Source: Shimia sp. R9_2 (GTDB lineage Bacteria; Pseudomonadota; Alphaproteobacteria; Rhodobacterales; Rhodobacteraceae). From it: a stretch of DNA of 64,000 nt. Position 1 is the first letter of the stretch. Each line of letters starts with the position of its first letter. This document shows positions 1 to 8,891 of the stretch, one piece after another. The notes beneath the pieces are model-generated. The model was not told where the DNA came from. It searched no databases and saw nothing but the letters and a program-made list of their open reading frames with translations. Position numbers and translations under genes: made by a program. The stretch is taken from assembly GCF_017743735.1 (NCBI RefSeq), contig NZ_JAGHRO010000001.1, positions 124,001 to 188,000 of the forward strand, in the 5' to 3' direction.

Positions 1-571
1 GTAGTGTATTCCGAGCGGAGGCTAAAGATCCATCTAAATCAATGCCGCGACAAAGTGCCTCTTCCACCGTGACATCAAAGCCCAAACGCGCGGCATCCTG
101 TGCCGAAAAATTCACACAGAAATCCGTGGCCAGCCCCACCAGTGTCAGCGCGGTAACGCCGCGGGTGCGCAGGTAGCCTTCAAGCCCGGTTGGGGTGGTC
201 TGGTCGTTTTCAAAGAAAGCGGAATAGCTGTCGATGGCCGGATTCATGCCTTTGCGGATGATCAGATCGGCCCGATCAACATCCAGCCCGTCATGAAACG
301 CCGCGCCTGCGCTGCCCTGCACGCAGTGATCCGGCCACAGCACCTGCGGGCCATAGGGCATCTCGATCAGATTATAAGGCGCTTTATCTGCGTGGCTGCT
401 GGCAAAGGAGGAATGGCCTGCGGGATGCCAATCCTGTGTCAGCACCACCGTGTCAAAGGCGGCCATCCGTGCGTTGATGCCTGCCACGATCAGGTCACCT
501 TCGGGCACCGCCAATGCGCCGCCGGGGCAAAAGTCGTTCTGGACATCGATCACGATCAGGGCGCTGGACAT
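1..571 (-). CDS. pncA: Nicotinamidase, 3' end cut by window edge
   Basis: Hydrolyses nicotinamide to nicotinate plus ammonia in the NAD salvage pathway; a cytosolic isochorismatase-fold enzyme. The reading frame starts at the ATG at 571 (N-terminus MSSALIVIDVQNDFCPGGAL) and stays open to base 1, so the last residues lie outside the window. Visible family residues are the catalytic Asp in VIDVQNDF, the metal site in DWHPAGHSSF, the catalytic Lys in IRKGMNP and the nucleophilic Cys in VGLATDFCV. About 190 codons are present, close to the full length of about 200. It follows the formylglutamate amidohydrolase gene on the same strand after 127 bases. The identification is firm; the exact C-terminus is not visible. 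Confidence 0.93.
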   Translation of the reverse strand, partial: MSSALIVIDVQNDFCPGGALAVPEGDLIVAGINARMAAFDTVVLTQDWHPAGHSSFASSHADKAPYNLIEMPYGPQVLWPDHCVQGSAGAAFHDGLDVDRADLIIRKGMNPAIDSYSAFFENDQTTPTGLEGYLRTRGVTALTLVGLATDFCVNFSAQDAARLGFDVTVEEALCRGIDLDGSLASARNTL

Positions 572-698
572 GGCTCTCTCCTCAGGTTTGCGCGCAATCT
601 GACGAAGCCTGCACGTAAGGTCAATGAAAGCGCGGCGTCAGAGGGAATCAGAGAGCCTCAGCAGGGATGTGTGAAACGCCGGTGGGCCGCTGGCGCGC

Positions 699-1562
699 TT
701 ATTCGGCGGCCAGATCCTGCTCCGGTGCCGCGCCGATCTCGGAGATCTCTGCAATGACACTCCGCAGCCGTGTGCGGAAGCTGTCGAACTCCGGCAGCGG
801 CTCGATCCGCGCCTCATCCATATAGAGCGCGCGGTCAATCTCGACCTGAATAGCGTGCTGGCGGCGGTGCGGGCGGCCGTATTGCTGGGTCACATAGGCG
901 CCGGCAAAAGGCGTGTTGCGCGACACGGTGAAACCCGCGCGCACAAAGGCGGCCTCGATCCGGTCCACGATCTCCACATCCGCAGCCGCGCCAAAGCGAT
1001 CGCCAAGCACGATCTCGGGCGCATTACCGCTGCGGCGGGCGGCTCCGGCGACGGCCTCATGGGGCATGGAGTGGCAATCAATGAGAATCGCTTCGCCAAA
1101 TTGATTGTGCGCGGCGGCGAGGAGATTCGTAAGCGCGCGGTGATAGGGCCGCCAGTAGTGCTCCACCCTGTGATCGGCCTCAGCACGACTCATTTTGCCG
1201 TGATAGATCGCCCGCCCATTGGCCACCACGCGGGGAATCACCCCAAGTCCGGAGGCGACTCGCGGATTGTGGCCCACCTTGCGCACGCCTTGGATCAGCG
1301 CAGGATCAAGTTCTTCGGCCGCGCGGTTGAGATCCAGCAATGCGCGGGGGGCATTGGCCACCAGAAACGGCGCGCCAAAGCACGGGGCATCCGCAAACAG
1401 CTGATCCACAAAGGCATCCTCTGAAGAGCGAATCGTATGCGCGTTGAGCAGGGAACGCCGGATAAACCACTCAGGATAGTCATTGCCGCTGTGCGGAGAG
1501 GCAAAAACCACCGATGTCCGGCATGATTCAGGGGCAAAAATGTGATAAGCCTGCGTTTGCAT
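699..1562 (-). CDS. N-formylglutamate amidohydrolase family protein
   Basis: A 287-residue protein of the FGase family, members of which release formate (or a related acyl group) from N-formyl amino acids at the end of histidine degradation. The N-terminal SPHSGNDYP and the later NAPRALLDLNR and DCHSMPH motifs carry the zinc-binding and catalytic residues expected of the family. The ATG at 1562 is the natural start and the TAA is at 699-701. No hut genes are adjacent, so the substrate may differ from formylglutamate. It lies upstream of pncA on the same strand and could be co-transcribed with it. Family assignment is sure; exact substrate is inferred. Confidence 0.88.
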   Translation of the reverse strand: MQTQAYHIFAPESCRTSVVFASPHSGNDYPEWFIRRSLLNAHTIRSSEDAFVDQLFADAPCFGAPFLVANAPRALLDLNRAAEELDPALIQGVRKVGHNPRVASGLGVIPRVVANGRAIYHGKMSRAEADHRVEHYWRPYHRALTNLLAAAHNQFGEAILIDCHSMPHEAVAGAARRSGNAPEIVLGDRFGAAADVEIVDRIEAAFVRAGFTVSRNTPFAGAYVTQQYGRPHRRQHAIQVEIDRALYMDEARIEPLPEFDSFRTRLRSVIAEISEIGAAPEQDLAAE

Positions 1563-1616
1563 CGTCTCTCCTGTTCCAACAAATTATAGACGCAAAAATT
1601 ACTGTGCCAAAAGCCC

Positions 1617-1645
1617 TTGATCCCCCCCGCGACTCCTTTTATAGA
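1617..1645 (+). promoter_or_regulatory. tRNA-Val promoter with C-tract spacer
   Basis: A -35 box TTGATC (1617-1622) and a -10 box TATAGA (1640-1645) are separated by 17 bases. The spacer opens with a run of C followed by GC, and the -10 is followed by a GC-rich discriminator (AGCCGCC). The tRNA-Lys and tRNA-Leu promoters of this window have the same layout. Confidence 0.7.
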
Positions 1646-1709
1646 AGCCGCCACCGGCGCGGATTTCCGCGCCCCTTTCATTAGGGGTCAGGACGTATAC
1701 GTCGGTAAA

Positions 1710-1784
1710 GGGCGATTAGCTCAGCGGTAGAGCACTTCGTTGACATCGAAGGGGTCACTGGTTCGATCCCAGTATCGCCCACCA
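1710..1784 (+). tRNA. tRNA-Val(GAC)
   Basis: Cloverleaf read by eye: acceptor arm GGGCGAT (1710-1716) pairs with ATCGCCC (1774-1780), the D arm contains TAGCTCAGCGGTAGAGCA, the anticodon loop is TTGACAT giving GAC, and the T loop has GTTCGATCC. The discriminator A is followed by an encoded CCA (1782-1784). It reads valine GTC/GTT codons. rpmJ follows 76 bases downstream in the same direction, so both may share the promoter at 1617-1645. Confidence 0.95.
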
Positions 1785-1860
1785 TGAATTCATCGCCTCT
1801 CTGAGGAGAGGTCCCGTAACCCCAGGCGCAATGCAGCGCCGCGAAATGAGGAGAAGACCC

Positions 1861-1986
1861 ATGAAGGTCAAGAACTCGCTCCGCTCGCTCAAGAACCGGC
1901 ACCGTGATTGCCGCGTTGTGCGCCGCAAGGGCCGCGTTTACGTGATCAACAAGACCCAGCGTCGCTTCAAAGCACGTCAGGGCTAA
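1861..1986 (+). CDS. rpmJ: 50S ribosomal protein L36, 41 residues
   Basis: A short gene encoding [20 protein letters not shown] and a basic tail ending [11 protein letters not shown]. This is the 41-residue L36 form that is standard in alphaproteobacteria, a small rRNA-binding protein of the large subunit. Of the zinc-ribbon cysteines of the classical 37-residue L36 only one remains (C18 in HRDCRVV), so this is the zinc-independent C-minus type. A good GAGGAG ribosome binding site lies just upstream of the ATG at 1861. It follows tRNA-Val and is closed by the terminator at 2016-2040. Confidence 0.95.
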   Translation: MKVKNSLRSLKNRHRDCRVVRRKGRVYVINKTQRRFKARQG

Positions 1987-2015
1987 GTCGCAAGACTTGC
2001 ATCACAGATTTGAAG

Positions 2016-2040
2016 AAGCCGCCTTTTGGGCGGCTTTTTT
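2016..2040 (+). terminator. Rho-independent terminator of rpmJ
   Basis: AAGCCGCC (2016-2023), a short loop and GGCGGCTT (2029-2036) form an 8-bp stem that ends in a run of T. Confidence 0.9.
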
Positions 2041-2081
2041 GTGTTTGGGGTTTGGGATTCGCTAAAGGATCAGCAGAAGGG

Positions 2082-2139
2082 CTCTGCCCTCGTCACATCA
2101 ATGATGTGACTTCACCCGGGATATTTGACGAATGAGAAG
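2082..2139 (+). repeat. Structured intergenic repeat, family A, copy 1
   Basis: A perfect 8-bp hairpin, GTCACATC / GATGTGAC with loop AAT (2092-2110), is followed by TTCACCCGGGATATTT (2111-2126) and then AATGAGAAG. Copies 2 (3632-3688) and 3 (16760-16812, opposite strand) keep the CCCGGGATATT box but have different, still perfectly paired hairpin arms. Confidence 0.7.
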
Positions 2140-2293
2140 ATATTGGCAGGATGGCGGACGGCTGCCCTCTGGCAACGGTTGGCGGACAGCCGCGCCACTT
2201 CTTGTCTGACATTCTGCTTGACTGCGGCGCGCTGTGGGGCGTCTTTTTCCCAAAAGGCGCAGGCGCCGGGTTTTAAAGGGCGGGGAATAGAAA

Positions 2294-3604
2294 TTGGCCA
2301 AAGACAGTGTTCAGACCGATGTGCTGGTGATTGGGGGCGGAACGGCAGGTTTCGGAGCCGCGATTGCGGCGGCGCGGCAGGGGCTTGCGGTGACGCTTCT
2401 GGAGGCGACCCATAAGGTGGGCGGCGTGATGGCCTTTTGCCCCGGCATGCCCTGGGGTGGGGCCTATCCGATGGATCGCATCATTGGCGGGCTGATCGAG
2501 GAGCTGACCAACCGGCTGGCCGCGATGGATCCACCGGCGGCGGAAAAACGCGCCTCTACGCTGGAGAATTTCGGGCCTGAGATCATCTATGACCACGATG
2601 TGGCCACCCTGACCATGTTTGAGATGCTGGAAGAGGCCGGTGTGCAGGTCCGCCTGGGGGCGATGGCCATCGCACCGGAGATGGCGGGCCACAGCATTTC
2701 TGCCGTGCGGTGTTGTGACCGGCACGGGCCGTTCACAGTGAAGCCCAAGATCGTCATTGATTGTTCGGGAGATGGCGACATTTCCGCCAAAGCGGGGGTG
2801 CCTTACGCTTTGGGCGATGCCTCCGGCAATATGATGGCGGTGACCATATCGTTTTTCATGATGGGGGTGGACTGGGACCGCGCCTTTGCCGATCCCGATC
2901 CGTATTTTCAGGCGTATGCGGCCAAGGGCATTGCCGAGGGGCGGCTGCACGCGGATCTGGCGCAGCTTTACCTGATGCGCGGGTTTCATCCGGGGACGGT
3001 GTTTTGCAATTCGGTGCATGTGCGGGGCGTGGATGGCACGGATCCCGTGGCGGTGGCCGCTGCGACTCAGGAAGGGCGCAGGCGGTGCCACCAGCTGGCG
3101 CAGTTCCTGCAAAGCGATGTGCCCGGATTTGCTGGGGCGCATATGGCGATGCTGTCGCCCACGGTCGGGGTGCGCGAGACCCGCAAGCTGCAAGGGGTTT
3201 ACCGGTTGACCGGCGCAGATCTGGCCCGCGCCACCAAATTTGCCGATGGCATTGTGGCCTGTGACAACCCGGTGGATGATGTGATGCGCGCCGAAGGGGA
3301 GATGACCCATCACGCCGCGCTCGAGGCCGGGCAGTTTTACACCATCCCGTTTCGCGCACTTTTGCCAGAGCACATCCCCAACCTGATGTTTGCCGGGCGC
3401 ATTCTGTCGGCGGATCCGGTGGCCTTTGCCTCGGTGCGCGGCATGCCGCAATGTATGGCGATGGGACAGGCCACCGGCACGGCCGCGGCGCTGGCCTTGC
3501 GCGCCAATGTGCCGGTGCAGGAGGTTTCCCACGCGCAGCTTGTGCAGATGTTGCAGGAGCAGGGGCTTAACCGGCTGGGGACAGCGGAGCTGGCTGCGGA
3601 GTGA
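2294..3604 (+). CDS. FAD-dependent oxidoreductase (FAD_oxidored family)
   Basis: A 436-residue flavoprotein with an N-terminal dinucleotide-binding fold (VLVIGGGTAGFGAAIAAARQ, near residues 10-29), a later IDCSGDGDISAKAG segment and a C-terminal FAGRILSADPVAFASVRGMP block that closes the FAD site. This arrangement is typical of the PF12831 group of FAD-dependent oxidoreductases, most of which have no assigned substrate. The start is a TTG at 2294 behind a GGGGA-like site; no ATG lies near the conserved N-terminus. It is a single gene between two copies of repeat family A. Function beyond FAD-dependent oxidoreduction is unknown. Confidence 0.8.
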   Translation: MAKDSVQTDVLVIGGGTAGFGAAIAAARQGLAVTLLEATHKVGGVMAFCPGMPWGGAYPMDRIIGGLIEELTNRLAAMDPPAAEKRASTLENFGPEIIYDHDVATLTMFEMLEEAGVQVRLGAMAIAPEMAGHSISAVRCCDRHGPFTVKPKIVIDCSGDGDISAKAGVPYALGDASGNMMAVTISFFMMGVDWDRAFADPDPYFQAYAAKGIAEGRLHADLAQLYLMRGFHPGTVFCNSVHVRGVDGTDPVAVAAATQEGRRRCHQLAQFLQSDVPGFAGAHMAMLSPTVGVRETRKLQGVYRLTGADLARATKFADGIVACDNPVDDVMRAEGEMTHHAALEAGQFYTIPFRALLPEHIPNLMFAGRILSADPVAFASVRGMPQCMAMGQATGTAAALALRANVPVQEVSHAQLVQMLQEQGLNRLGTAELAAE

Positions 3605-3631
3605 GAGGGGGAAGCGGGGGGTTTTTTAGGG

Positions 3632-3688
3632 GCGCTGCCCCTGCCACCGCAAGCGGTGGCTTCCCCGGGATATTTTGGGAATGAGAAG
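3632..3688 (+). repeat. Structured intergenic repeat, family A, copy 2
   Basis: Hairpin GCCACCGC / GCGGTGGC with loop AA (3643-3660), then TTCCCCGGGATATTTT (3661-3676) and AATGAGAAG. Same design as copy 1, with every arm position that differs changed on both sides. Confidence 0.7.
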
Positions 3689-3782
3689 CTGGGGCGTCGC
3701 TTTACTTGGTAAGCGGGAGGGCTCCGGGCCTTCCAGGATCTGCTGCGGTCGAATGGGAAGCAGACTTACGGTTTTGGGGCTT

Positions 3783-4691
3783 TCACACGAGTGGCGGGAT
3801 ACCGTTGGCAGTCCAAGAGCGGATCAGCGCTGCTGCTTTGTCGCCAACCACATGTCCGACCGACCTTGAGGCCAGATCGCTCAGAGCAATCATGTCCAGA
3901 ACCCGTGCCTGTTTTTGCCAGCCCTCGGTAAGCAGAGGCGCGGCGTCCTCAAAGGCTTTGACAAAAGAACGCAGGAAACCTTTGGGATATTCCGAGGCAA
4001 ACCGGCAGAAATTACCAACATCGGCAAATGGGCAGCCTGAATGGGCAAATTCCCAGTCAATGAAAGCTTTGAGCTTCCAGCCCCCGTCGACGCGGTCCAC
4101 GATGATATTCTTCGGGTTCATATCCGAGTGCACCAAGCGGCTGATCTGGTTCAGAGGGGTCAATATCTCGAAGTTTTGTGCGCACTGCGCCTTCCATCTC
4201 TCTGTCTCAGAAGAGGTGAAACGCCCTGACTTGCTGAGCCATTCTGCACAAAACGGTGCCAGTAGATGCGCTTGTGGAAGGGTTTTGCCTACCGACAGAT
4301 CGCCGTCTGTGAAAAACCCGGAACGGTCAAACTCAACGGTCCCAATCGCGGCAGCGGATTGGCCAAGCTGGGCGGCCAGCGCTTCGCCTTCACCCGCAGC
4401 GATGCCCGCGTGGAGCAGCGCTTCCAAGGTCTGGCCTTCGACGAACTCAGAAATCAAAAACCCTGCGCCACAGGCAATGACCTCCGGGACAGGGACAACG
4501 GGTTTTGCCCGGTTGAGAATCGCGGCTTCAATGTGGGAGTGGGCGCCTCCGAAGCGCAGGACGACGCGCCTGTTGTCTGCACAGGTGACCAGCCAGGTCT
4601 GCCGGGAGTGTCCGCCTGAGAGCGCCTGTGCCGAGGTGACCGAGATGTCCATATCAGACATAATGGCCGCTATTCTTGAAAGGTCAGTCAT
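3783..4691 (-). CDS. Phosphotransferase of the APH/choline kinase fold
   Basis: A 302-residue protein of the aminoglycoside phosphotransferase superfamily (PF01636). The catalytic loop is LVHSDMNPKNIIVD (Asp base and Asn metal ligand) and the magnesium site is FIDWEFAHSG. The N-lobe has LSGGHSRQTWLV as the nucleotide loop. Such chromosomal members usually phosphorylate small metabolites, sugars or lipid-linked groups; nothing here points to antibiotic resistance. It ends next to repeat copy 2 and has no operon partners. Fold assignment is firm; substrate is unknown. Confidence 0.8.
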   Translation of the reverse strand: MTDLSRIAAIMSDMDISVTSAQALSGGHSRQTWLVTCADNRRVVLRFGGAHSHIEAAILNRAKPVVPVPEVIACGAGFLISEFVEGQTLEALLHAGIAAGEGEALAAQLGQSAAAIGTVEFDRSGFFTDGDLSVGKTLPQAHLLAPFCAEWLSKSGRFTSSETERWKAQCAQNFEILTPLNQISRLVHSDMNPKNIIVDRVDGGWKLKAFIDWEFAHSGCPFADVGNFCRFASEYPKGFLRSFVKAFEDAAPLLTEGWQKQARVLDMIALSDLASRSVGHVVGDKAAALIRSWTANGIPPLV

Positions 4692-4811
4692 ACCTGTTGA
4701 TGCCCTTTTTCAGGTGCGATGGGTAGGTGGGGCCAGCGCTTGAACCAGCGCAACCAAGGGCGGCCTCAGCCCAAACATGCCTGGCGCGAAGCCATCACAG
4801 CCAATCCAAAA

Positions 4812-4844
4812 CAAAAAAACGCCGCCAACTTTCGTTGACGGCGT
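4812..4844 (-). terminator. Terminator of the petABC operon
   Basis: Read on the minus strand: GACGCCGTCAAC, loop, GTTGGCGGCGT and a T-run. It lies 27 bases after the petC stop codon. Confidence 0.88.
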
Positions 4845-4870
4845 CTTTCTTATCTTGCTCAGGTCAGGCC

Positions 4871-5662
4871 TTAGAGGTCCAGCTTTTTGCCTTTGACCGG
4901 CGCCCAGAGCTTTTTGTTGGTCAGGTAGAGCAATGTGCTCAGAACCACCAGGAACAGAACCCCGGTCAGACCGGCTTGCTTGCGGGCCATCATCTTGGGT
5001 TCTGCGGCCCACATCAGGAAGGCAGAGACGTCTTCGGCTTCGTGGTGCAGGGAGTTGGAGTGGCCGTCGGCATACTCCACATCCTCACCGTAAAGCGGCG
5101 GCGCCATGGCGATCCAGCCACCTGGGAATGCGGTGTTTTCATAGAAGGTGGTGCCCGCTTCCTCTTTTTCCTCACCGGTGTAGCCGGTCAGGATCGAGGC
5201 GATGTATTCCGGACCACCCATGCCTTTGACCAGCTGGTTGATGCCGGTGCCGTAAGGGCCGTGGAAACCGGCGCGGGCCTTGGCCATCAGGCTGAGATCC
5301 GGTGCGCTTTCCAGACCACTTTCTGGGAAGTAGTCGGTTGGTTTGCGCGGGCGGTCGTCATCCAGCTCGGGGTCATAGATGTCAAACTGCGCCGCGTAAG
5401 CGCGCACCTGATCTTCGGGCAGGTGCGGGCCGCCCTCGTCTGCGAGCGTGCGCAGGGGCACGTAGCGCATCCCGTGGCAGGCCGAGCAGACTTCGGTGTA
5501 GACCTGAAGGCCGCGCTGCAGCTGGTTCTGGTCAAATTTGCCGAACGGGCCTTCGAAGGAGAAGTCCACATCGTGAATGTGGCCCGCGCCGCCTGCGGCC
5601 ATGGCACCACCTGCTGACAGGGACAGTGCCGCGAATGCGATAATGCTAAGCTTCTTAAGCAT
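4871..5662 (-). CDS. petC: Cytochrome c1 of the bc1 complex
   Basis: The 263-residue c-type haem subunit of ubiquinol:cytochrome c oxidoreductase, anchored in the inner membrane with its haem domain in the periplasm. It has an N-terminal signal peptide cleaved near AMA-AGG (residues 20-23), the haem site CSACH (59-63), the downstream [18 protein letters not shown] block with the axial Met, and a C-terminal membrane helix ([14 protein letters not shown]) followed by a basic tail. It is the last gene of petA-petB-petC, 14 bases after petB, and is followed by a strong terminator. Electrons pass from the Rieske centre to this haem and on to soluble or membrane-bound cytochrome c. Confidence 0.97.
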   Translation of the reverse strand: MLKKLSIIAFAALSLSAGGAMAAGGAGHIHDVDFSFEGPFGKFDQNQLQRGLQVYTEVCSACHGMRYVPLRTLADEGGPHLPEDQVRAYAAQFDIYDPELDDDRPRKPTDYFPESGLESAPDLSLMAKARAGFHGPYGTGINQLVKGMGGPEYIASILTGYTGEEKEEAGTTFYENTAFPGGWIAMAPPLYGEDVEYADGHSNSLHHEAEDVSAFLMWAAEPKMMARKQAGLTGVLFLVVLSTLLYLTNKKLWAPVKGKKLDL

Positions 5663-5676
5663 GGCTGTTGTCCTTA

Positions 5677-6993
5677 TTACTCGGCAGGCTTGATGTCATA
5701 ATGGGCGTTGAAGTCTTCCTCGATGGTCGCCGGCGGAGTTGTCGGCTTCTCGATGATACCCAGAAGCGGCATGATCACGAGGAAGTAGGCAAACCAGTAG
5801 GCAGACGCCACCAGAGAGATCCAGTCATAGGGGAACTTGGCTTCCTGAGCACCGACCCACATCAGAACGATGAAGTCGACAACCAGCAGCGCGTACCACC
5901 ATTTGAACATCGGACGGAAGCGGCCGGAGCGGACACGGGAGGTGTCGAGCCATGGCAGCAGCGCCATCACGATGATCGCACCAAACATCGCCAGAACACC
6001 GAAGAATTTCGCATCGATGATGCCACCGGTGATCCAGTTCACGGCCATCACAACCCAAACGTCGGCGGTGAAGGCACGCAGGATCGCGTAGAACGGCAGG
6101 AAGTACCATTCAGGCACGATGTGTGCAGGCGTCGCCAGCGGGTTGGCTTCGATGTAGTTGTCCGGGTGGCCGAGGTAGTTTGGCATGAAGCCCACAACCG
6201 CGAAGAAGATGGTGACAACAATCGCCAGACCCACGAGATCTTTGATCACGAAGTAGGGCCAGAATGGCAGCGTGTCTTTCTGGGCTTCTTCTTTGGAGCC
6301 GCGACGCACGTCAACACCGGTTGGGTTGTTGTTGCCGGTGGTGTGGAACGCCCAGATGTGGACGATCACCAGAGCAGCAATCACAAACGGCAGCAGATAG
6401 TGCAGCGAGAAGAAGCGGTTCAGGGTGGCGTTGTCCACCGCAGGGCCGCCGAGCAGGAAGGTCTGCAGGCCTTCACCCACAAACGGGATCGCGCCAAACA
6501 GGCCGGTGATCACGGTCGCGCCCCAGAAGGACATCTGACCCCAAGGCAGAACGTAGCCCATGAAGCCGGTGGCCATCATCAACAGGTAGATGATCATGCC
6601 GACGATCCACGTGATTTCACGTGGCGCCTTGTAGGAGCCGTAATACATGCCACGGAAGATGTGGATGTAGACCGCAAAGAAGAACAGCGATGCGCCGTTC
6701 ATGTGGATGTAACGCAGCATATGGCCGCCGTTCACATCGCGCATGATGTGCTCGATGGAGGCAAAGGCCAGATCAACGTGCGGGGTGTAGTGCATCACCA
6801 GAACGATGCCGGTGACAATTTGCAGCGCCAGGCAGAAAGCCAGAACTATGCCCCAGATCCACCACCAGTTCAGGTTCTTGGGGGTCGGGATCATGATGGT
6901 GTCGTAAATCAGGCCAATCACCGGCAGGCGGCTTTCAACCCATTTTGCGCCCTTCGACTTGGGCTCGTAATGATCGTGTGGAATTCCGGACAT
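5677..6993 (-). CDS. petB: Cytochrome b of the bc1 complex
   Basis: A 438-residue membrane protein that carries haems bL and bH and both quinone sites. Visible signatures are the histidine ligands in the helix with [20 protein letters not shown] and in the helix around [20 protein letters not shown], and the Qo-site motif PEWY in [16 protein letters not shown]. Length and helix count fit the alphaproteobacterial cytochrome b of about 440 residues. It lies 11 bases after petA and 14 before petC. It works as part of the proton-motive Q cycle, taking electrons from ubiquinol. Confidence 0.97.
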   Translation of the reverse strand: MSGIPHDHYEPKSKGAKWVESRLPVIGLIYDTIMIPTPKNLNWWWIWGIVLAFCLALQIVTGIVLVMHYTPHVDLAFASIEHIMRDVNGGHMLRYIHMNGASLFFFAVYIHIFRGMYYGSYKAPREITWIVGMIIYLLMMATGFMGYVLPWGQMSFWGATVITGLFGAIPFVGEGLQTFLLGGPAVDNATLNRFFSLHYLLPFVIAALVIVHIWAFHTTGNNNPTGVDVRRGSKEEAQKDTLPFWPYFVIKDLVGLAIVVTIFFAVVGFMPNYLGHPDNYIEANPLATPAHIVPEWYFLPFYAILRAFTADVWVVMAVNWITGGIIDAKFFGVLAMFGAIIVMALLPWLDTSRVRSGRFRPMFKWWYALLVVDFIVLMWVGAQEAKFPYDWISLVASAYWFAYFLVIMPLLGIIEKPTTPPATIEEDFNAHYDIKPAE

Positions 6994-7004
6994 GATCGCG
7001 TTCC

Positions 7005-7565
7005 TTATCCTAGAACCAGTTCGCTGCCTTCAAAGCGGGCGAGCGGAACATGCAGGTTTTGGGGGGCCGGGCCTTTGCGAATGCGGCCGGAAGTGTCGTA
7101 GTGGGAGCCGTGGCAGGGGCAGAACCAGCCGCCGAACTCACCCGCGCCGTCGCCCAGAGGCACACAGCCAAGGTGGGTACACACACCCATCATGACGAGC
7201 CATTCGCCGGTTTCATCCATCGCGCGGTTTTCATCCGCAGCGTCGGTGCCGGGCTTGTTGGCGTTCTGGCTGGTGGCGTCGATGGTCAGGTCTTCCAGAG
7301 CAACCGCACGGGCGGCGTCGATCTCACCCTGCGTACGGCGACGGATAAAGACCGGCTTACCAAGCCACTTCACGGTCAGCTGGGTGCCTGGCTCAATGCC
7401 CGAAATATCCACGCGAATCGAGGACAGCGCCCGCACATCCGCGGAGGGGTTCATCTGATTGACCAGTGGCCAGACGGCTGCACCGGCAGTGACTGCGCCT
7501 GCGCCAGCGGTGGCGTAGTAGAGAAAGTCTCTGCGGGTGCCTTCGTGATCTTCTGCGTGGGACAC
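7005..7565 (-). CDS. petA: Rieske iron-sulfur subunit of the bc1 complex
   Basis: The 186-residue Rieske subunit of cytochrome bc1. The N-terminus has a twin-arginine-type motif (RRDFLYYAT, residues 11-19) followed by a small-residue membrane helix, as is usual for a Tat-exported membrane-anchored Rieske protein. The [2Fe-2S] cluster is bound by CTHLGC (129-134) and CPCHGS (149-154), with the two cysteines of the disulfide also present. First gene of the pet operon; the divergent lysR gene lies on the other side of a 441-base spacer, which must hold the pet promoter. Confidence 0.97.
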   Translation of the reverse strand: MSHAEDHEGTRRDFLYYATAGAGAVTAGAAVWPLVNQMNPSADVRALSSIRVDISGIEPGTQLTVKWLGKPVFIRRRTQGEIDAARAVALEDLTIDATSQNANKPGTDAADENRAMDETGEWLVMMGVCTHLGCVPLGDGAGEFGGWFCPCHGSHYDTSGRIRKGPAPQNLHVPLARFEGSELVLG

Positions 7566-8006
7566 GAGGTTCCTCCATTAAGCGACCGCAACAGCGGCCT
7601 ATAAATACTTTCCGGCCACGGTTGCCCGTAGCCTTTCATGGGCGGTTTTTAACGAAGGTGGTGCAACCCGTCCAGCGCGCAGTCACATCAGGAGGCGCAT
7701 CGCGGCTCTGTGTCGCGCTTAACAGAGGATTGAGAGTGGCGCGAATGTCGCACATTCCACTGTAACCTCTTACTTAGGCGCTGTCTGAGCCGCCTCAAGG
7801 GGCGGGTGCGAAAATTCTGAAGAATCGCCAAAACCGCTGAAATTCATGGGTTTTGACGCGGTTTCCATGGGTTTTGCGCGGCGAGGACATGCCGCAGCCC
7901 TCTGCGCTGCAGGTCGCTCAGAGGCCAAGTCGATTCGCGTTTGACTGGCTCCAATGACGCAAAGCGGCTAGTGCTTGCAGTGTCGCTCACTTCGGAGATC
8001 TGCGCC
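7566..8006. other. Divergent intergenic region between petA and lysR
   Basis: This 441-base spacer must contain the pet and lysR promoters. An imperfect direct repeat around ATGGGTTTTG occurs at about 7845 and 7867. No convincing gene, hairpin terminator or RNA was found. Confidence 0.5.
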
Positions 8007-8891
8007 GTGATTAGCCTGAAAGACCTCGAATTTCTCACCTCACTGGCACGTCACGGGCATTTTGCGCGCGCCGCTGAGGAGTGTGGCGTCTCTCAGCCAG
8101 CCTTCAGCATGCGCATTCGCAAACTGGAAGAGCGGCTCAATGCGGCGATTGTGAAACGGGGCAACCGGTTTCAGGGGTTCACCCCCGAGGGTGAGGCGCT
8201 GATGCGGCACGCCCGCAAGATCATGGACGGGATGAAACTGCTGGAAGAGGAGTTCCGCTCCGCCGGGGGCGAGGTCACCGGTCAGCTCTCGCTTGCGGTG
8301 ATCCCCACCGCCGTGGGATTTGCCGCGCAGGCCGTGGGGCAGTTGCGCGCCGCCCACCCCGCGATCACGGTGCGGCTGCAAACGGCCTCCTCGCTGACCA
8401 TCCAGCAGGGGCTGGAAAAGCGCGTGTTTGATGCGGGCATCACCTATGGCGAGGGCGTCTCCCCAGAGATGATGCGGGTCGAGCCGCTCTATGAAGAGCG
8501 CTATGTTCTGGTGGCACCAAAGGCGCTGGCGCCACGTAAAACCGGCACGGCGACATGGGCGGAGGCGGCGGAATTGCCCCTGAGCCTGCTTGAGCCGAGT
8601 ATGCAGAACCGGCGCATTCTGGATTTGGTGTTTCGCGACGTGGGTGTGGTGCCCTCTGTGGTGGCGGAGACCGGCGAATTCACTTCTTCACTGCTGATGG
8701 CTGCAAACGGTGTGGCGGCCACCGTGATTCCCGAAGGATTGCTGCACAGTCTGGGTGAAATGCAGGACATCGTAGCCCTGCCGCTGGGCGATCCTGCAGT
8801 GGAAAAGGACGTCAGTTTGGTCACGCCACACCGGCTGCCGGGGCTGTCTACGGTGGAAGCTTTACGTAACGTCCTCAAGCTGGGCGCATGA
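8007..8891 (+). CDS. LysR-type regulator, probable formate dehydrogenase activator
   Basis: A 294-residue LysR-family regulator with an N-terminal winged helix-turn-helix (HGHFARAAEECGVSQPAFSM, near residues 15-34) and a C-terminal periplasmic-binding-protein-like effector domain. I chose the GTG at 8007 because it gives the standard LysR N-terminus (ISLKDLEFLTSLARHGHFARA) and has GGAG nine bases upstream; the frame stays open to 7941 but the extra 22 residues do not look like LysR sequence. The HTH resembles OxyR-type members. It lies 89 bases before the fds operon in the same direction, and the spacer holds matching inverted half-sites, so control of fds is the likely role. No effector is evident. 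Confidence 0.85.
   Translation: MISLKDLEFLTSLARHGHFARAAEECGVSQPAFSMRIRKLEERLNAAIVKRGNRFQGFTPEGEALMRHARKIMDGMKLLEEEFRSAGGEVTGQLSLAVIPTAVGFAAQAVGQLRAAHPAITVRLQTASSLTIQQGLEKRVFDAGITYGEGVSPEMMRVEPLYEERYVLVAPKALAPRKTGTATWAEAAELPLSLLEPSMQNRRILDLVFRDVGVVPSVVAETGEFTSSLLMAANGVAATVIPEGLLHSLGEMQDIVALPLGDPAVEKDVSLVTPHRLPGLSTVEALRNVLKLGA

Noticed and set aside
2273-3532. Minus-strand open frame of 419 codons over the FAD oxidoreductase
   Set aside because: Shadow frame; the plus-strand protein has an intact FAD-binding motif.
5668-7101. Long plus-strand open frame of 477 codons over petB
   Set aside because: It is antisense to cytochrome b, rich in His/Arg/Asp and without any domain pattern; a high-GC shadow.
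7845-7881. Imperfect direct repeat around ATGGGTTTTG before lysR
   Set aside because: Too short and only two copies; cannot be told from chance.
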